DNA from: Candidatus Thorarchaeota archaeon
GTDB lineage: Archaea; Asgardarchaeota; Thorarchaeia; Thorarchaeales; Thorarchaeaceae
Direction of reading: 5' to 3'
Length of the DNA stretch: 64,000 nucleotides
Assembly: GCA_029855935.1 (NCBI GenBank)
Contig: JAGSHN010000020.1
Location: 62,001 to 126,000 of the forward strand
Under the pieces are notes generated by a model. That model searched no databases and was not told where the DNA came from. It saw only the letters and a list, made by a program, of their open reading frames with translations. Shown here piece after piece: positions 25,211-32,744 of the stretch. Both the position numbers and the translations under genes were made by a program. How positions within the stretch are numbered: position 1 is the stretch's first letter; each line of letters begins with the position of its first letter.

Positions 25211-25379
25211 GTGCTCGCTGTTCGACGATGGCCTCACCAGCGTTCTCCGCCCAAAGACGAGAATCGCTAACAACAAGGCGCCGCGCATAGCAAGGGTCCA
25301 CAGGGGGCTGCCTGGGAGGGAGGCCCTTGCTATCGTTTCCACGGCTCTGCCGTCGCGGCGGACGGAACAGCGACAGCAC
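25211..25379. ncRNA. strongly folded RNA-like element, family unknown
   Basis: A closed secondary structure can be drawn by hand. The terminal helix pairs 25211-25223 with 25365-25379 (13 pairs, one 2-base bulge). Hairpin A pairs 25239-25247 with 25259-25268 (9 pairs, one bulged T). A 7-pair helix, 25279-25285 with 25354-25360, encloses hairpin B (10 perfect pairs, 25287-25296 with 25324-25333, plus an inner CAGG/CCTG helix) and hairpin C (ACGGC-TCT-GCCGT, 25341-25353). All drawn pairs are Watson-Crick, so the transcribed strand cannot be told. I looked for RNase P, SRP and tRNA signatures and found none. It lies between a surface protein gene and the Mrr-like nuclease gene. A MITE-like element with 13-bp terminal inverted repeats is the alternative. 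Confidence 0.55.
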
Positions 25380-25413
25380 CCGAAAACTTGGTGGTACTCA
25401 AGTCACCTGCCGT

Positions 25414-25869
25414 CTATGCGAATACGGCAGACCGAGTGAAGCATACCAAGTCAGTCGCCAAGCTATCGAAGAAACCGCGGTCGACCAGGTAGACCTCGAC
25501 ATTACGGACAACAACTCCGCTTCGACTTCCAAACAATATGTCAAGCAGGATGTCGCGGTCAATCAGATTCACTGGAGGCACCGATGCGTAGCCCGGGCCT
25601 CGTGCCTCTTGGATGGCCTCTTGTGTGACGACTCCGTTCGTGAGAAGAACTCCCTGATTGGCCGCGTATTTCGGAAGTAGACCCCATATCCGAAGGATAG
25701 TGTCCTTTCCAACGGGCTCGTCCATCTCACACTTCTTGACGTAGGCGACCACCAGCGAGTGACCGCCGTCGTATAGCCACGTCGTCGTCATGACAACAAT
25801 GCAATCGTATCTCTCGCGTTCAACCGTGTCCTCGGTCGTAGCACGCAGGTTGAACAGGACTGTCTTCAT
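25414..25869 (-). CDS. Mrr-like restriction-endonuclease-fold protein
   Basis: 151 residues. The order YDCIVVMTTT … LVVAYVKKC … LLPKYAANQGVLLTNGVVTQEAIQEAR … NLIDRDILLDILF follows the Mrr_cat nuclease pattern: an Asp strand, a strand ending in the catalytic Lys, a helix, the TxG strand and a terminal 'LID...L' helix. The usual (E/Q)-x-K reads Y-V-K, so the second acidic or Gln ligand is replaced and activity is uncertain. Mrr proteins cut modified DNA; archaeal homologues also include recombination and defence nucleases. Its ATG overlaps the last base of the upstream winged-helix gene, so the pair forms one unit. Confidence 0.7.
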   Translation of the reverse strand: MKTVLFNLRATTEDTVERERYDCIVVMTTTWLYDGGHSLVVAYVKKCEMDEPVGKDTILRIWGLLPKYAANQGVLLTNGVVTQEAIQEARGPGYASVPPVNLIDRDILLDILFGSRSGVVVRNVEVYLVDRGFFDSLATDLVCFTRSAVFA

Positions 25870-26216
25870 CAGGAGGGTGAACTCGTCACCGAGAGTTCCG
25901 CGATAGCTCGGTTGAGCTCGTTTCGAGTGACGAGATTGAACTCGCGCACTCTCGCTCTCACCTGAGCAATGGAGTGCTCATCCATAGCGCCTTCACAGAG
26001 ATCGTTGTACCTGTACGGGCCGGGTCCCAGACGAACAAAGTAGGGCGGACGACCCTCCCGACGGGCCTGTCTCTGCTCAATGGACAACGAGACCGAGACT
26101 GATGCTGGGTCTCGCCCCAAGGCCTCGGCTATGTCCGTATGGTGGACAGGCTTGTCACGGGCGTGCAGCGCTAGCCATTTCCTGATTGTGAGGCGTTCGG
26201 ATTTCTCGGTCGTCAA
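25869..26216 (-). CDS. HARE-HTH-like winged-helix protein paired with nuclease
   Basis: 115 residues. LTIRKWLALHARDKPVHHTDIAEAL, a serine-rich helix (DPASVSVSLSIE) and the wing PPYFVRLGPGPYRYND match the HARE-HTH pattern, a winged helix often fused to restriction endonucleases and proposed to read DNA modification. The remaining C-terminal 35 residues are helical and charged. The start is TTG at 26216 with GAGGAG six bases upstream. The one-base overlap with the Mrr-like gene suggests this module supplies DNA recognition for the nuclease, a split version of the usual fused arrangement. Residual uncertainty is in the family call, not in the gene. Confidence 0.75.
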   Translation of the reverse strand: MTTEKSERLTIRKWLALHARDKPVHHTDIAEALGRDPASVSVSLSIEQRQARREGRPPYFVRLGPGPYRYNDLCEGAMDEHSIAQVRARVREFNLVTRNELNRAIAELSVTSSPS

Positions 26217-26804
26217 TTCGGGTAGCTCCTCTGAGACGATGATATCCCCGACGGGGTACGTGCTGTCGCCCTAAGGCTGGCAGATCTAACAAACTGTTTC
26301 TAGAATGGATGTGAAAATGTGCGACTTTTAGCATTTGCATGCCTAGTACGCGCGTAGCGACCACGCGAGGACAAGAATATCTTCTGGGTCGAGTGCCTTT
26401 CTCAGGAGCCAAACACATCGGCAGACAGGACGCGCGCTCTAGAGCGGCCAAGCCCCAGGCAGAGACCAAAGACCTAGAGGCAACTCTGCGCCCAGACTCC
26501 TGTCAACTAGGGTATCTGAACTCGGCAACGGCATATGGAGAGAGTACCGTTGCAGCCAATCAAATCCTGCGGTTGCTGGCTAGCCCCATCCTCAGACTGA
26601 GCCTCTTCGAAACGCACAGTAAGCCTTCCAAGCCGATGAACGTGCCAGCCAAGTGCAGTCCGTACCCACCCATCCAAGCACTCCGTTTCAAGAATAGAAC
26701 CCTTCTCTTAATCCTCTCTAGACCATAGAAACAATCGACTCAAAGTATCAAGAAACAGTCCACTTTATATAACTCCCGGAGTGCCAATGGATTGGTGCCG
26801 GAAC
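26217..26804. other. long intergenic region with small inverted repeats
   Basis: No protein gene is convincing here. Short perfect inverted repeats are visible: CGCGT/ACGCG near 26350-26365, the palindrome CGCTCTAGAGCG at 26435-26446, and GCAACGG (26525-26531) / CCGTTGC (26547-26553), a 7-bp stem with a 15-base loop. The right end carries the aminotransferase promoter. The rest may be promoter region for the winged-helix gene or decayed sequence. Confidence 0.35.
26764..26772 (+). promoter_or_regulatory. TATA box of aminotransferase gene
   Basis: TTTATATAA is a strong archaeal TATA box. Transcription would begin near 26793. This excludes the ATG codons at 26781 and 26787 as starts and favours TTG 26805/26808 or ATG 26823. 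Confidence 0.65.
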
Positions 26805-27965
26805 TTGTTGGCAACGAGGAACATGGATATCCCGGTCAGTCAAATACGGCTGATCTTCAACAAGACAATTGGCAGAAGGGACATCATCAACCTCACGGCG
26901 GGAATACCGGACTTTGACACACCGGACCACATCAAGAGAGCGGCGAAACGGGCAATAGAAGAGGGCTTCACACGCTACACGCACAATGCAGGCTACATCG
27001 AGACGCGAGAGGCAGTGGCGGAAAAACTGAGGCGCGACAACGGCATCGGTGCCAATCCCGAAACCGAGATAATGATGGTCGCTGGTGGGATGGGCGGCCT
27101 TCTCCTCGCCAACATGGTCTTGGTCAACCCTGGCGACGAGGTGATTGTACCAGACCCGGGCTTCGTGAGCCACCCCGCCCACGCTGCCATTGCAGGTGCC
27201 AAGTCTGTCCCTGTGCGCCTCCGCAAGGAGAACAACTTTGGCCTTCTGGCCAGGGATGTGGAGGCCGCTGTGACAAGAAAGACCAAGCTACTCATTCTCA
27301 ACAGCCCAAACAACCCGACTGGCGGGATCACATCGGACAGGGAGACACGGAAGATTGTCGATCTTGCCCTTCAGCACGACTTTTACATAGTCTCCGATGA
27401 GGCGTACGAACAGTTCTACTATACCGACCACAAGCCGCTCCTTCCGGGTAGCATCGAGGAGGCGCGGGACCACGTCGTCTCAATCTTCTCGTTGTCCAAG
27501 ACCTATGCAATGACCGGGTGGCGTATCGGAGCGGTTGTCGGACCTGCCGACATCATCCGTGCGATGGTCAAGCTCCAAGAACACTTCATAGCAATGCCAA
27601 CCTCAATATCGCAGAAGGCAGCGGAGGCCGCTCTCACGGGTCCGCAGGACTGCGTCGAGATGATGCGACGTTCGTTCAGAGAGCGCAGGAGCCTGATAGT
27701 GGAAGGCCTTCAGAAGATAGAGGGAATGGAGGTCGCGGCACCCTCTGGTGCCTTCTATGTGTTCCCTGACGTCTCGGCCTACGGGATGAGATCATACGAC
27801 CTTGTGATGAAGATGCTCAATGAGATTGGAGTGGCCACTGTTCACGGCTCGGCTTTTGGAGCTGGTGGGGAGGGGTTCATCAGGATATGCTACGCTGTGT
27901 CCAAGCGACGAATACTGAGAGCACTCAAGCTCATGTCAGACTACCTGCCACAGCTCCTCAGATGA
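26805..27965 (+). CDS. class I PLP aminotransferase (aspartate aminotransferase type)
   Basis: About 386 residues, the normal length. LATRNMDIPVSQIRLIF matches the family N-terminus, and LTAGIPDFDTP is the substrate-binding strand. NSPNNPTGG contains the conserved Asn, SDEAYEQFYY the Asp and Tyr that hold PLP, SLSKTYAMTGWRIG the Schiff-base Lys and FIRICYAV the carboxylate-binding Arg. It transfers amino groups between an amino acid (probably aspartate, alanine or an aromatic) and a 2-oxoacid; specificity cannot be read. The start is uncertain between TTG 26805, TTG 26808 and ATG 26823. The degraded sugar-acid genes lie 80 bases downstream on the same strand. Confidence 0.92.
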   Translation: MLATRNMDIPVSQIRLIFNKTIGRRDIINLTAGIPDFDTPDHIKRAAKRAIEEGFTRYTHNAGYIETREAVAEKLRRDNGIGANPETEIMMVAGGMGGLLLANMVLVNPGDEVIVPDPGFVSHPAHAAIAGAKSVPVRLRKENNFGLLARDVEAAVTRKTKLLILNSPNNPTGGITSDRETRKIVDLALQHDFYIVSDEAYEQFYYTDHKPLLPGSIEEARDHVVSIFSLSKTYAMTGWRIGAVVGPADIIRAMVKLQEHFIAMPTSISQKAAEAALTGPQDCVEMMRRSFRERRSLIVEGLQKIEGMEVAAPSGAFYVFPDVSAYGMRSYDLVMKMLNEIGVATVHGSAFGAGGEGFIRICYAVSKRRILRALKLMSDYLPQLLR

Positions 27966-28044
27966 CGCGGGACCCGGCTATGCGGCAGATCTGACATAGG
28001 CGCAGTCATCAGCTCTCGACAGTCTAGGATTCAGAGCGTGATGG

Positions 28045-29040
28045 ATGGGACAAGACATAGTGAGATTCGGAGAGGTCGTGCTGTGACTGTCACCGCCGAA
28101 CTTTGTGCGTATCTCACAGACATACTCCTTCGATGCCCACGCCGGCGGCGCGGACATGGGTGCTACCATCGCCTGCGCCCGCCTAGGACTGAGTGTGGCC
28201 CGTGTCACTAAAGTGGACGACAACTCGATAGGACATTTTCTGAGGAATCAGGCGCGACTGCTCGGCGTGGACACGTCTCACATTATGTGGGATTGCGATA
28301 GCAGATGCGGAGTCTACTTCTTTGAGTTTGGAGCGGCTCCAAGGACTAACCGCGTCATCTATGGCAGGAAGGACTCAGCGATCAGCAAGCTAAGGCCAGG
28401 CGAGATACTTTGGCGGGAGTTCCTCAAGGAGACAAAGGTGTTCCACACAAGCGGGATCACGCCCGCACTGAGTCCCAACTGCGCCGAGGCGACCATGGAG
28501 GCTCTCAAGACTGCCAAGGAAATGGGCTGCAAGGTCTCATGTGACGTGAACTACAGGGGCAAGCTCTGGAGTCCTGAGGAGGCAAGAGCATTCACGGAAC
28601 CAGCCTCTGAGTATATCGACATCCTGATCACGACAGAGGAAGACACCAAGGTCATCTACGGTATCGAGGGTGAGAGCTACGAGGATGTGGCGAGGTAACT
28701 AACCGACAAGTTCGGATTCGAAATCGTTGTGATCACCCTTCGCGAAACACCCTCGGTGTGGCACAACAGATGGTCCGTCTTCGCCTATAGCGACGGAGAG
28801 GTGTACCGGAGCCCTGGCTATGACACCGAGTTCGTGGACCGCCTCGGTGGGGATGACTCTTGCAGTGCGGGGTTCCTGTACGGCTATCTCAAGTATGGCG
28901 ACCTGCAGAAGGCTGTCGAGTTTGGTGCTGCCTTCTCGGCATTGAAACACTCGATACCGGGCGACCTCGCCTTCATCTACAAGTCCGAGGCAGAGAAGCT
29001 GATGAAGGGCCGCGAACGCGGGCTCCGGATAGAGTGGTGA
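28045..29040 (+). pseudogene. kdgK: 2-keto-3-deoxygluconate kinase (PfkB family), two in-frame stops
   Basis: The whole PfkB-type KDG kinase can be read in one frame from ATG 28045. It runs VRFGEVVL, stop, LSPPNFVRISQTYSFDAHAGGAD… to …EDVAR, stop, LTDKFGFEIVVITLRE…, and ends at 29040. The stops are TGA at 28084-28086, where the family has Arg (CGA to TGA), and TAA at 28696-28698, where Gln is plausible (CAA to TAA). Both are C-to-T changes. The anion-hole motif, normally GGGDSF or GAGDSF, reads GGDDSC. Text between the stops is otherwise well preserved, so inactivation looks recent. A sequencing error would have to occur twice. The product would phosphorylate KDG to KDPG, the substrate of the adjacent aldolase. 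Confidence 0.85.
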
Positions 29041-29045
29041 TCACA

Positions 29046-29704
29046 ATGAGTGGCTGGAAGAAATCGGATGCTATGGACCTGATCGACAGGACCGCACTGA
29101 TACCAATCATACGCGTCGACGACCCTGAGACTGCGGTCAAGGTTGCTGAGGCCTTTGTGGAGGGAGGCGTGAACATTGTCGAGGTGACCTTCAGCGTCCC
29201 TGGTGCAATTGGGGTGGTGAAGACGCTGACTGAGCGACTGGGCGAAGACGTCCTCATTGGAACTGGCACCGTTCTCGATGATGCTACGGCGCGACAGGCA
29301 ATACTGGCAGGCGCCCAGTTCATCGTGAGCCCAGTCTACTCTCGCGGACTCATTGAGATGTGCAGAAGATATGACCGGCCGTGCTTCCCGGGCGCTATGA
29401 CACCCACCGATATCCTTGAGGCCTATACTATGGGCGCCGACGCGGTGAAGGTGTTTCCCTGCGGCAGCCTCGGGGGCGCCGCGTACATCAAGGCCGTGAG
29501 AGCACCCCTGCCTCAGAATGACCTAGTCCCCACTGGGGGCGTGAACCTCAAGACCGCTGGACCGCTGCTCAAGGCCTGTGCTTTCGCTCTTGGCGCGGGA
29601 GCGCAATCACCGATAGGAAGGCCATCTCAGAGGGTCGTTTCGAAGTCATCACTGAGAGTGTGCGAAAGTTTATGGAAGTGGCTCGAAGGTATCGCGGCAG
29701 GTAG
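29046..29704 (+). pseudogene. eda: KDPG/KHG aldolase with frameshift near the C-terminus
   Basis: From ATG 29046 (GGTGAT four bases upstream) the frame encodes an Eda-type class I aldolase cleaving KDPG to pyruvate and glyceraldehyde-3-phosphate. It shows VEVTFSVPGA (Glu), IGTGTVLDD, SPVYSRGLIEMC, FPGAMTPTDILEA, the Schiff-base Lys in AVKVFPCG and LVPTGGVNL. After about 29607 the family sequence continues in another frame (TDRKAISEGRFEVITESVRKFM, to TAG at 29702-29704), so one base is missing. In the original frame translation runs on with an unrelated tail. Catalytic residues survive, but the final helices are lost or scrambled. It sits five bases after the broken kdgK, so both members of the pathway are damaged. 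Confidence 0.82.
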
Positions 29705-29705
29705 A

Positions 29706-30539
29706 CTACAGCCTCTCCGTTATCCAGTTGACGGCATCCTGCATCACAACTTCGCCCCCTTCCTCGTCGAAGGGCTCGTGATAGAGGCCCTCATATGAGC
29801 GCCACGTCTTGTCCGCCGATGCGAGATTGTCGTAGAACTTCCTTGTCACCTCCGGGACGACGATGAGGTCCTCCTCCGACTGCTGAACGAGGACGGGAAT
29901 CGCGATGGTAGGCGCTGCGGCCCTAGCTCGCGACGTTGAGGCAAAGCCCTCGGCAGCAAACCGGGCAGTGACGAAGTCGTATCTCAACGGATCCTCCTGA
30001 TTGCGTCTCACCGTTTCTGGATCTTTCGAGATGAGCGAGAGGTCCAGTCCGTTGGCGATTGGCCTCTTGACATTGATTGCCGACATCAACCTGACGAGTG
30101 CCCGAAGGACCCTGCTCACCTTCAACCTCTCACTCAGGCCCGGGTTGACGACTATCATACCGTCGAGCCTGTCCTGATGTTGTTCAGCATAGAGAACGCT
30201 TAGCAATCCGCCAAAGGAATGGCCCCATAGGAAAAGCTTCATTCCCGGATGGTGCTCTCGGATCCTGTCGACAAGTGCGTCGATGTCGTAGACGAATTCT
30301 TGGATACTCTCTACGTGACCCTTTATGCCATCGTATCTACCAAACGCACGGAGGTCCGGCACATAGACAACAAGGCCAGCCTCAGCAAAAGACCTCGGCG
30401 GAGTGATCAGCAGACCGCTGTGTGCGCCAAGCCCGTGGATGCACAGCACAACACCCCGGGGCTCGCCATCGGGGTGATACAGCTTCAGAAACATCTTCTT
30501 TCCGTCGTAGCCGACGTACTCGCTCTCTTCCTCTCTCAT
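29706..30539 (-). CDS. alpha/beta hydrolase, monoacylglycerol lipase-like
   Basis: 277 residues counted from ATG 30539, before the conserved first strand; upstream codons in frame look non-coding. It has LCIHGLGAHSG (oxyanion hole), WGHSFGG (nucleophile elbow, G-x-S-x-G), the Asp in VQQSEEDLIV and the His in YEGLYHEPFDE, giving a complete triad. The YEGLYHE form is typical of the monoglyceride lipase/lysophospholipase branch (Hydrolase_4). No signal peptide, so cytoplasmic. It is convergent with the decayed aldolase, one base apart. The physiological ester is unknown. Confidence 0.9.
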   Translation of the reverse strand: MREEESEYVGYDGKKMFLKLYHPDGEPRGVVLCIHGLGAHSGLLITPPRSFAEAGLVVYVPDLRAFGRYDGIKGHVESIQEFVYDIDALVDRIREHHPGMKLFLWGHSFGGLLSVLYAEQHQDRLDGMIVVNPGLSERLKVSRVLRALVRLMSAINVKRPIANGLDLSLISKDPETVRRNQEDPLRYDFVTARFAAEGFASTSRARAAAPTIAIPVLVQQSEEDLIVVPEVTRKFYDNLASADKTWRSYEGLYHEPFDEEGGEVVMQDAVNWITERL

Positions 30540-30750
30540 TGGAATCGGCCTCGTGACAAGGAAGACATTGATACTTGCATTCTCGTTTCCTTGGTGGGAT
30601 AAAAAGGATTGCCAGTCACATACCGAAGCTCCTAGTGGTACCAGCAGGGAGCATGTCACAACTCAGGTTTCACCACAGCCTCTTCCCAGTAGCGGGACGA
30701 AGAGTCCCACACGGTGAACCGGCAAGTCTCTCGTGCAACGGGAGTCAATA

Positions 30751-30793
30751 TTTATAAGCGCACTTATATACGACCGAGTAGTCCTATATAAAG
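30751..30793 (+). promoter_or_regulatory. three clustered TATA-like elements upstream of tbp
   Basis: TTTATAAG (30751-30758), CTTATATA (30763-30770) and CTATATAAAG (30784-30793) lie within 60 bases of the ATG. The middle one would give a transcript starting near 30793 that keeps the Shine-Dalgarno site. The strongest-looking one would start transcription at the ATG itself. Three TBP sites in front of the TBP gene suggest autoregulation. Confidence 0.55.
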
Positions 30794-30809
30794 GGGCAGG
30801 AGGAGCACT

Positions 30810-31415
30810 ATGCCTCGACCAAAACCGAAGACGAAGATAGAGAATGTGGTAGCATCAGTCATTCTGAACCAGCGGCTTGACCTCGATGAGATTGCCGCAA
30901 CAATGCCCAACGTGGAGTTTGACCCCGAACAATTCCCGGGCCTGGTGTACAGGCTCAAGAAGCCGAAGACGGCCACACTGATCTTCAACAGTGGCAAGAT
31001 GGTCTGCACGGGAGCAAAATCGGAGAAAGAGGCCCGACGCGCCGTACACAAGATAGTCAAGAACATTCGTGAGGCTGGAATTGAGATCACGGGAAAGCCG
31101 ATCATAGTGGTACAGAACATAGTGGCGAGTGCCAGCCTCGGTGCAGAGCTGAACCTCGAGCTGGCCGCGATGAAGCTGGAGAACACTCTCTATGAGCCCG
31201 AGCAGTTCCCGGGTCTTATATATAGAATGCGTGACCCGAAGGTGGTCATCCTGCTCTTCGGCTCCGGCAAGCTTGTCATCACGGGAGCCAAGTTCGAGTC
31301 GCAGATCGATGAGGCCGCCGAGAAGGTCATGGACAGGCTCATAGAGCTCGGAGTGATGCGAATCCCGGAGGGCGAGGACTGGAGTATAGAAGAAGAGGAG
31401 GAAGAGGAGGAATAG
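30810..31415 (+). CDS. tbp: TATA-binding protein
   Basis: 201 residues. Two direct repeats of the saddle fold are clear: IENVVASVILNQRLDLDEIA…VEFDPEQFPGLVYRL…TATLIFNSGKMVCTGAKSE and the second VQNIVASASLGAELNLE…YEPEQFPGLIYRM…VVILLFGSGKLVITGAK. The intercalating aromatic pair is partly substituted, as in other archaeal TBPs. A poly-glutamate tail (EEEEEEEE) ends the protein, as in many archaea. GGAGG lies upstream of the ATG. As a general transcription factor it binds TATA boxes and recruits TFB and RNA polymerase. Confidence 0.97.
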   Translation: MPRPKPKTKIENVVASVILNQRLDLDEIAATMPNVEFDPEQFPGLVYRLKKPKTATLIFNSGKMVCTGAKSEKEARRAVHKIVKNIREAGIEITGKPIIVVQNIVASASLGAELNLELAAMKLENTLYEPEQFPGLIYRMRDPKVVILLFGSGKLVITGAKFESQIDEAAEKVMDRLIELGVMRIPEGEDWSIEEEEEEEE

Positions 31416-31441
31416 CACAGACTCTCCTCAAAGCTGGGAGA

Positions 31442-31463
31442 TGGCCGGCCTACAGACCGGCCA
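31442..31463. terminator. hairpin between convergent tbp and protease genes
   Basis: TGGCCGG (31442-31448) pairs perfectly with CCGGCCA (31457-31463) around an 8-base loop, with an extra GAG/CTC pairing outside a bulged A. It is followed by a C/T-rich run. It lies between two convergent genes. Confidence 0.5.
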
Positions 31464-31501
31464 CTCTCAACCCAACGCGTCAAATCTAATCTCATTCTCC
31501 C

Positions 31502-32668
31502 TCAGAATATCTCGAAACCAAGTGGTGGTATTGACAGAATCAGCACCACCATGGCCACTATGAACAGCACGACACGGAGCGGGTTAACAGGAACCGTGTC
31601 GTTCAGCGGGCCTGGATGCTCCATTCCTCGCGATAGCAGCAAGACCAGCACGGCCATCATGAAATAGCCAGCGAGAGCCATTACTATCACCGCCGCCCAG
31701 CCGATGTACTTGTGCGTCCTCGAACTGACAAGGGCTCTGAGGGCATGACCACCGTCAAGCTGGCTGGTGGGGAACAGGTTGAGCGCCGTGACAAGGCATC
31801 CCACCCATCCGGCAAATGCCACAGGGTGCAGGAATAGGGTGCCGCCAGGCGGAATCCGACCGCCGAATAGCTGTTCGTAGAGGATGAAGATGAACGGCAC
31901 TGGAAGTGAGCCAGTCATATTCGGGAATGCTGCGTCAATGGCCTCAAGCTGATCTGCAGTGACGGGGACTGACAAGAGGAACCCCACATACAGCACGACC
32001 AGGGTGACAGCAAAGCCCGCAAAGGGACCAGCCACACCGAGGTCAAACAGGTCTCTCCTGGCACGGGGAGGACTCTTCTGCTGGATGAACGCTCCGAAGG
32101 TGCCACCGATAGAGGGCAGGCCGGGGATAAAGTACGGAGGAGTGGCCTCGATATGTCGTTTCTTTGCCATCGTGTAGTGGCCCATCTCGTGCGTCGCAAT
32201 GATCCCCATCAGAGAGAGAATGAAGATCCCGGTCACAAAGATGATGTCCCAGACCGTCCAGCCACCGGGATAGAAGAGCGTTAGAAATACCGGGCTTATT
32301 GCCTGAAGGAACCCGCCCAAAGCAATGGTCGCAAGCGTTGCAACGAAGAGTGCGTAGTTTATTCGTATGTCAGACTTGCCCTCTCGCTGGATTGGAACAA
32401 AACGTACCACATACGTTCCGGCACGGCGGTCGTGCCACCGCACGATAGGCCAGACCCGAAGCTGCTCGGCCGCAGCATCGAGCTCGGAGAAGACCCACTC
32501 CTGCTCCTCTCGGCGGGGTATCACGCCGTCAGGCCATCTGAAGAGGAACACAGGCTGGCCGAACTCCAGCGCGCTGGCCAGCACCTCGAAATGACGTGAG
32601 AGAACGTTATTGAGCTCCGTGAATGTCGGGTAGCTCAGTACCCGTCCACTGTAATCATCCATAGCCAA
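31502..32668 (-). CDS. site-2-protease family membrane metalloprotease (M50)
   Basis: 388 residues. A soluble N-terminal domain of about 110 residues precedes the membrane core. The zinc site is HEMGH in the third membrane helix (about residue 160), and the third ligand is in LDGGHALRALV (about 310), where the motif is LDGGH. GVAGPFAGF and NLFPTSQLDGG are family hallmarks. Topology and the HE-to-LDGG spacing fit the EGY-type S2P branch found in plants, cyanobacteria and archaea. These enzymes cut membrane-embedded substrates such as anti-sigma factors; the target here is unknown. It is convergent with tbp. Confidence 0.92.
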   Translation of the reverse strand: MAMDDYSGRVLSYPTFTELNNVLSRHFEVLASALEFGQPVFLFRWPDGVIPRREEQEWVFSELDAAAEQLRVWPIVRWHDRRAGTYVVRFVPIQREGKSDIRINYALFVATLATIALGGFLQAISPVFLTLFYPGGWTVWDIIFVTGIFILSLMGIIATHEMGHYTMAKKRHIEATPPYFIPGLPSIGGTFGAFIQQKSPPRARRDLFDLGVAGPFAGFAVTLVVLYVGFLLSVPVTADQLEAIDAAFPNMTGSLPVPFIFILYEQLFGGRIPPGGTLFLHPVAFAGWVGCLVTALNLFPTSQLDGGHALRALVSSRTHKYIGWAAVIVMALAGYFMMAVLVLLLSRGMEHPGPLNDTVPVNPLRVVLFIVAMVVLILSIPPLGFEIF

Positions 32669-32744
32669 CCGTACTTGCCTCCGCCTTGAGCGGCAGACTT
32701 GCCTGCGCGCCTCTGCCTATAAGAATAATGCAGCAGGCAGAGCC

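Noticed and set aside
25261-25340. Possible SRP RNA domain in the long hairpin.
   Set aside because: The GGAA-type tetraloop with its symmetric internal loop is not present in the loop sequence.
28860-29798. A 312-codon frame spanning kinase end, aldolase and beyond, as a single large protein.
   Set aside because: Family alignment shows the aldolase begins at ATG 29046 and leaves this frame at about 29607; the tail past that is antisense to the hydrolase gene.
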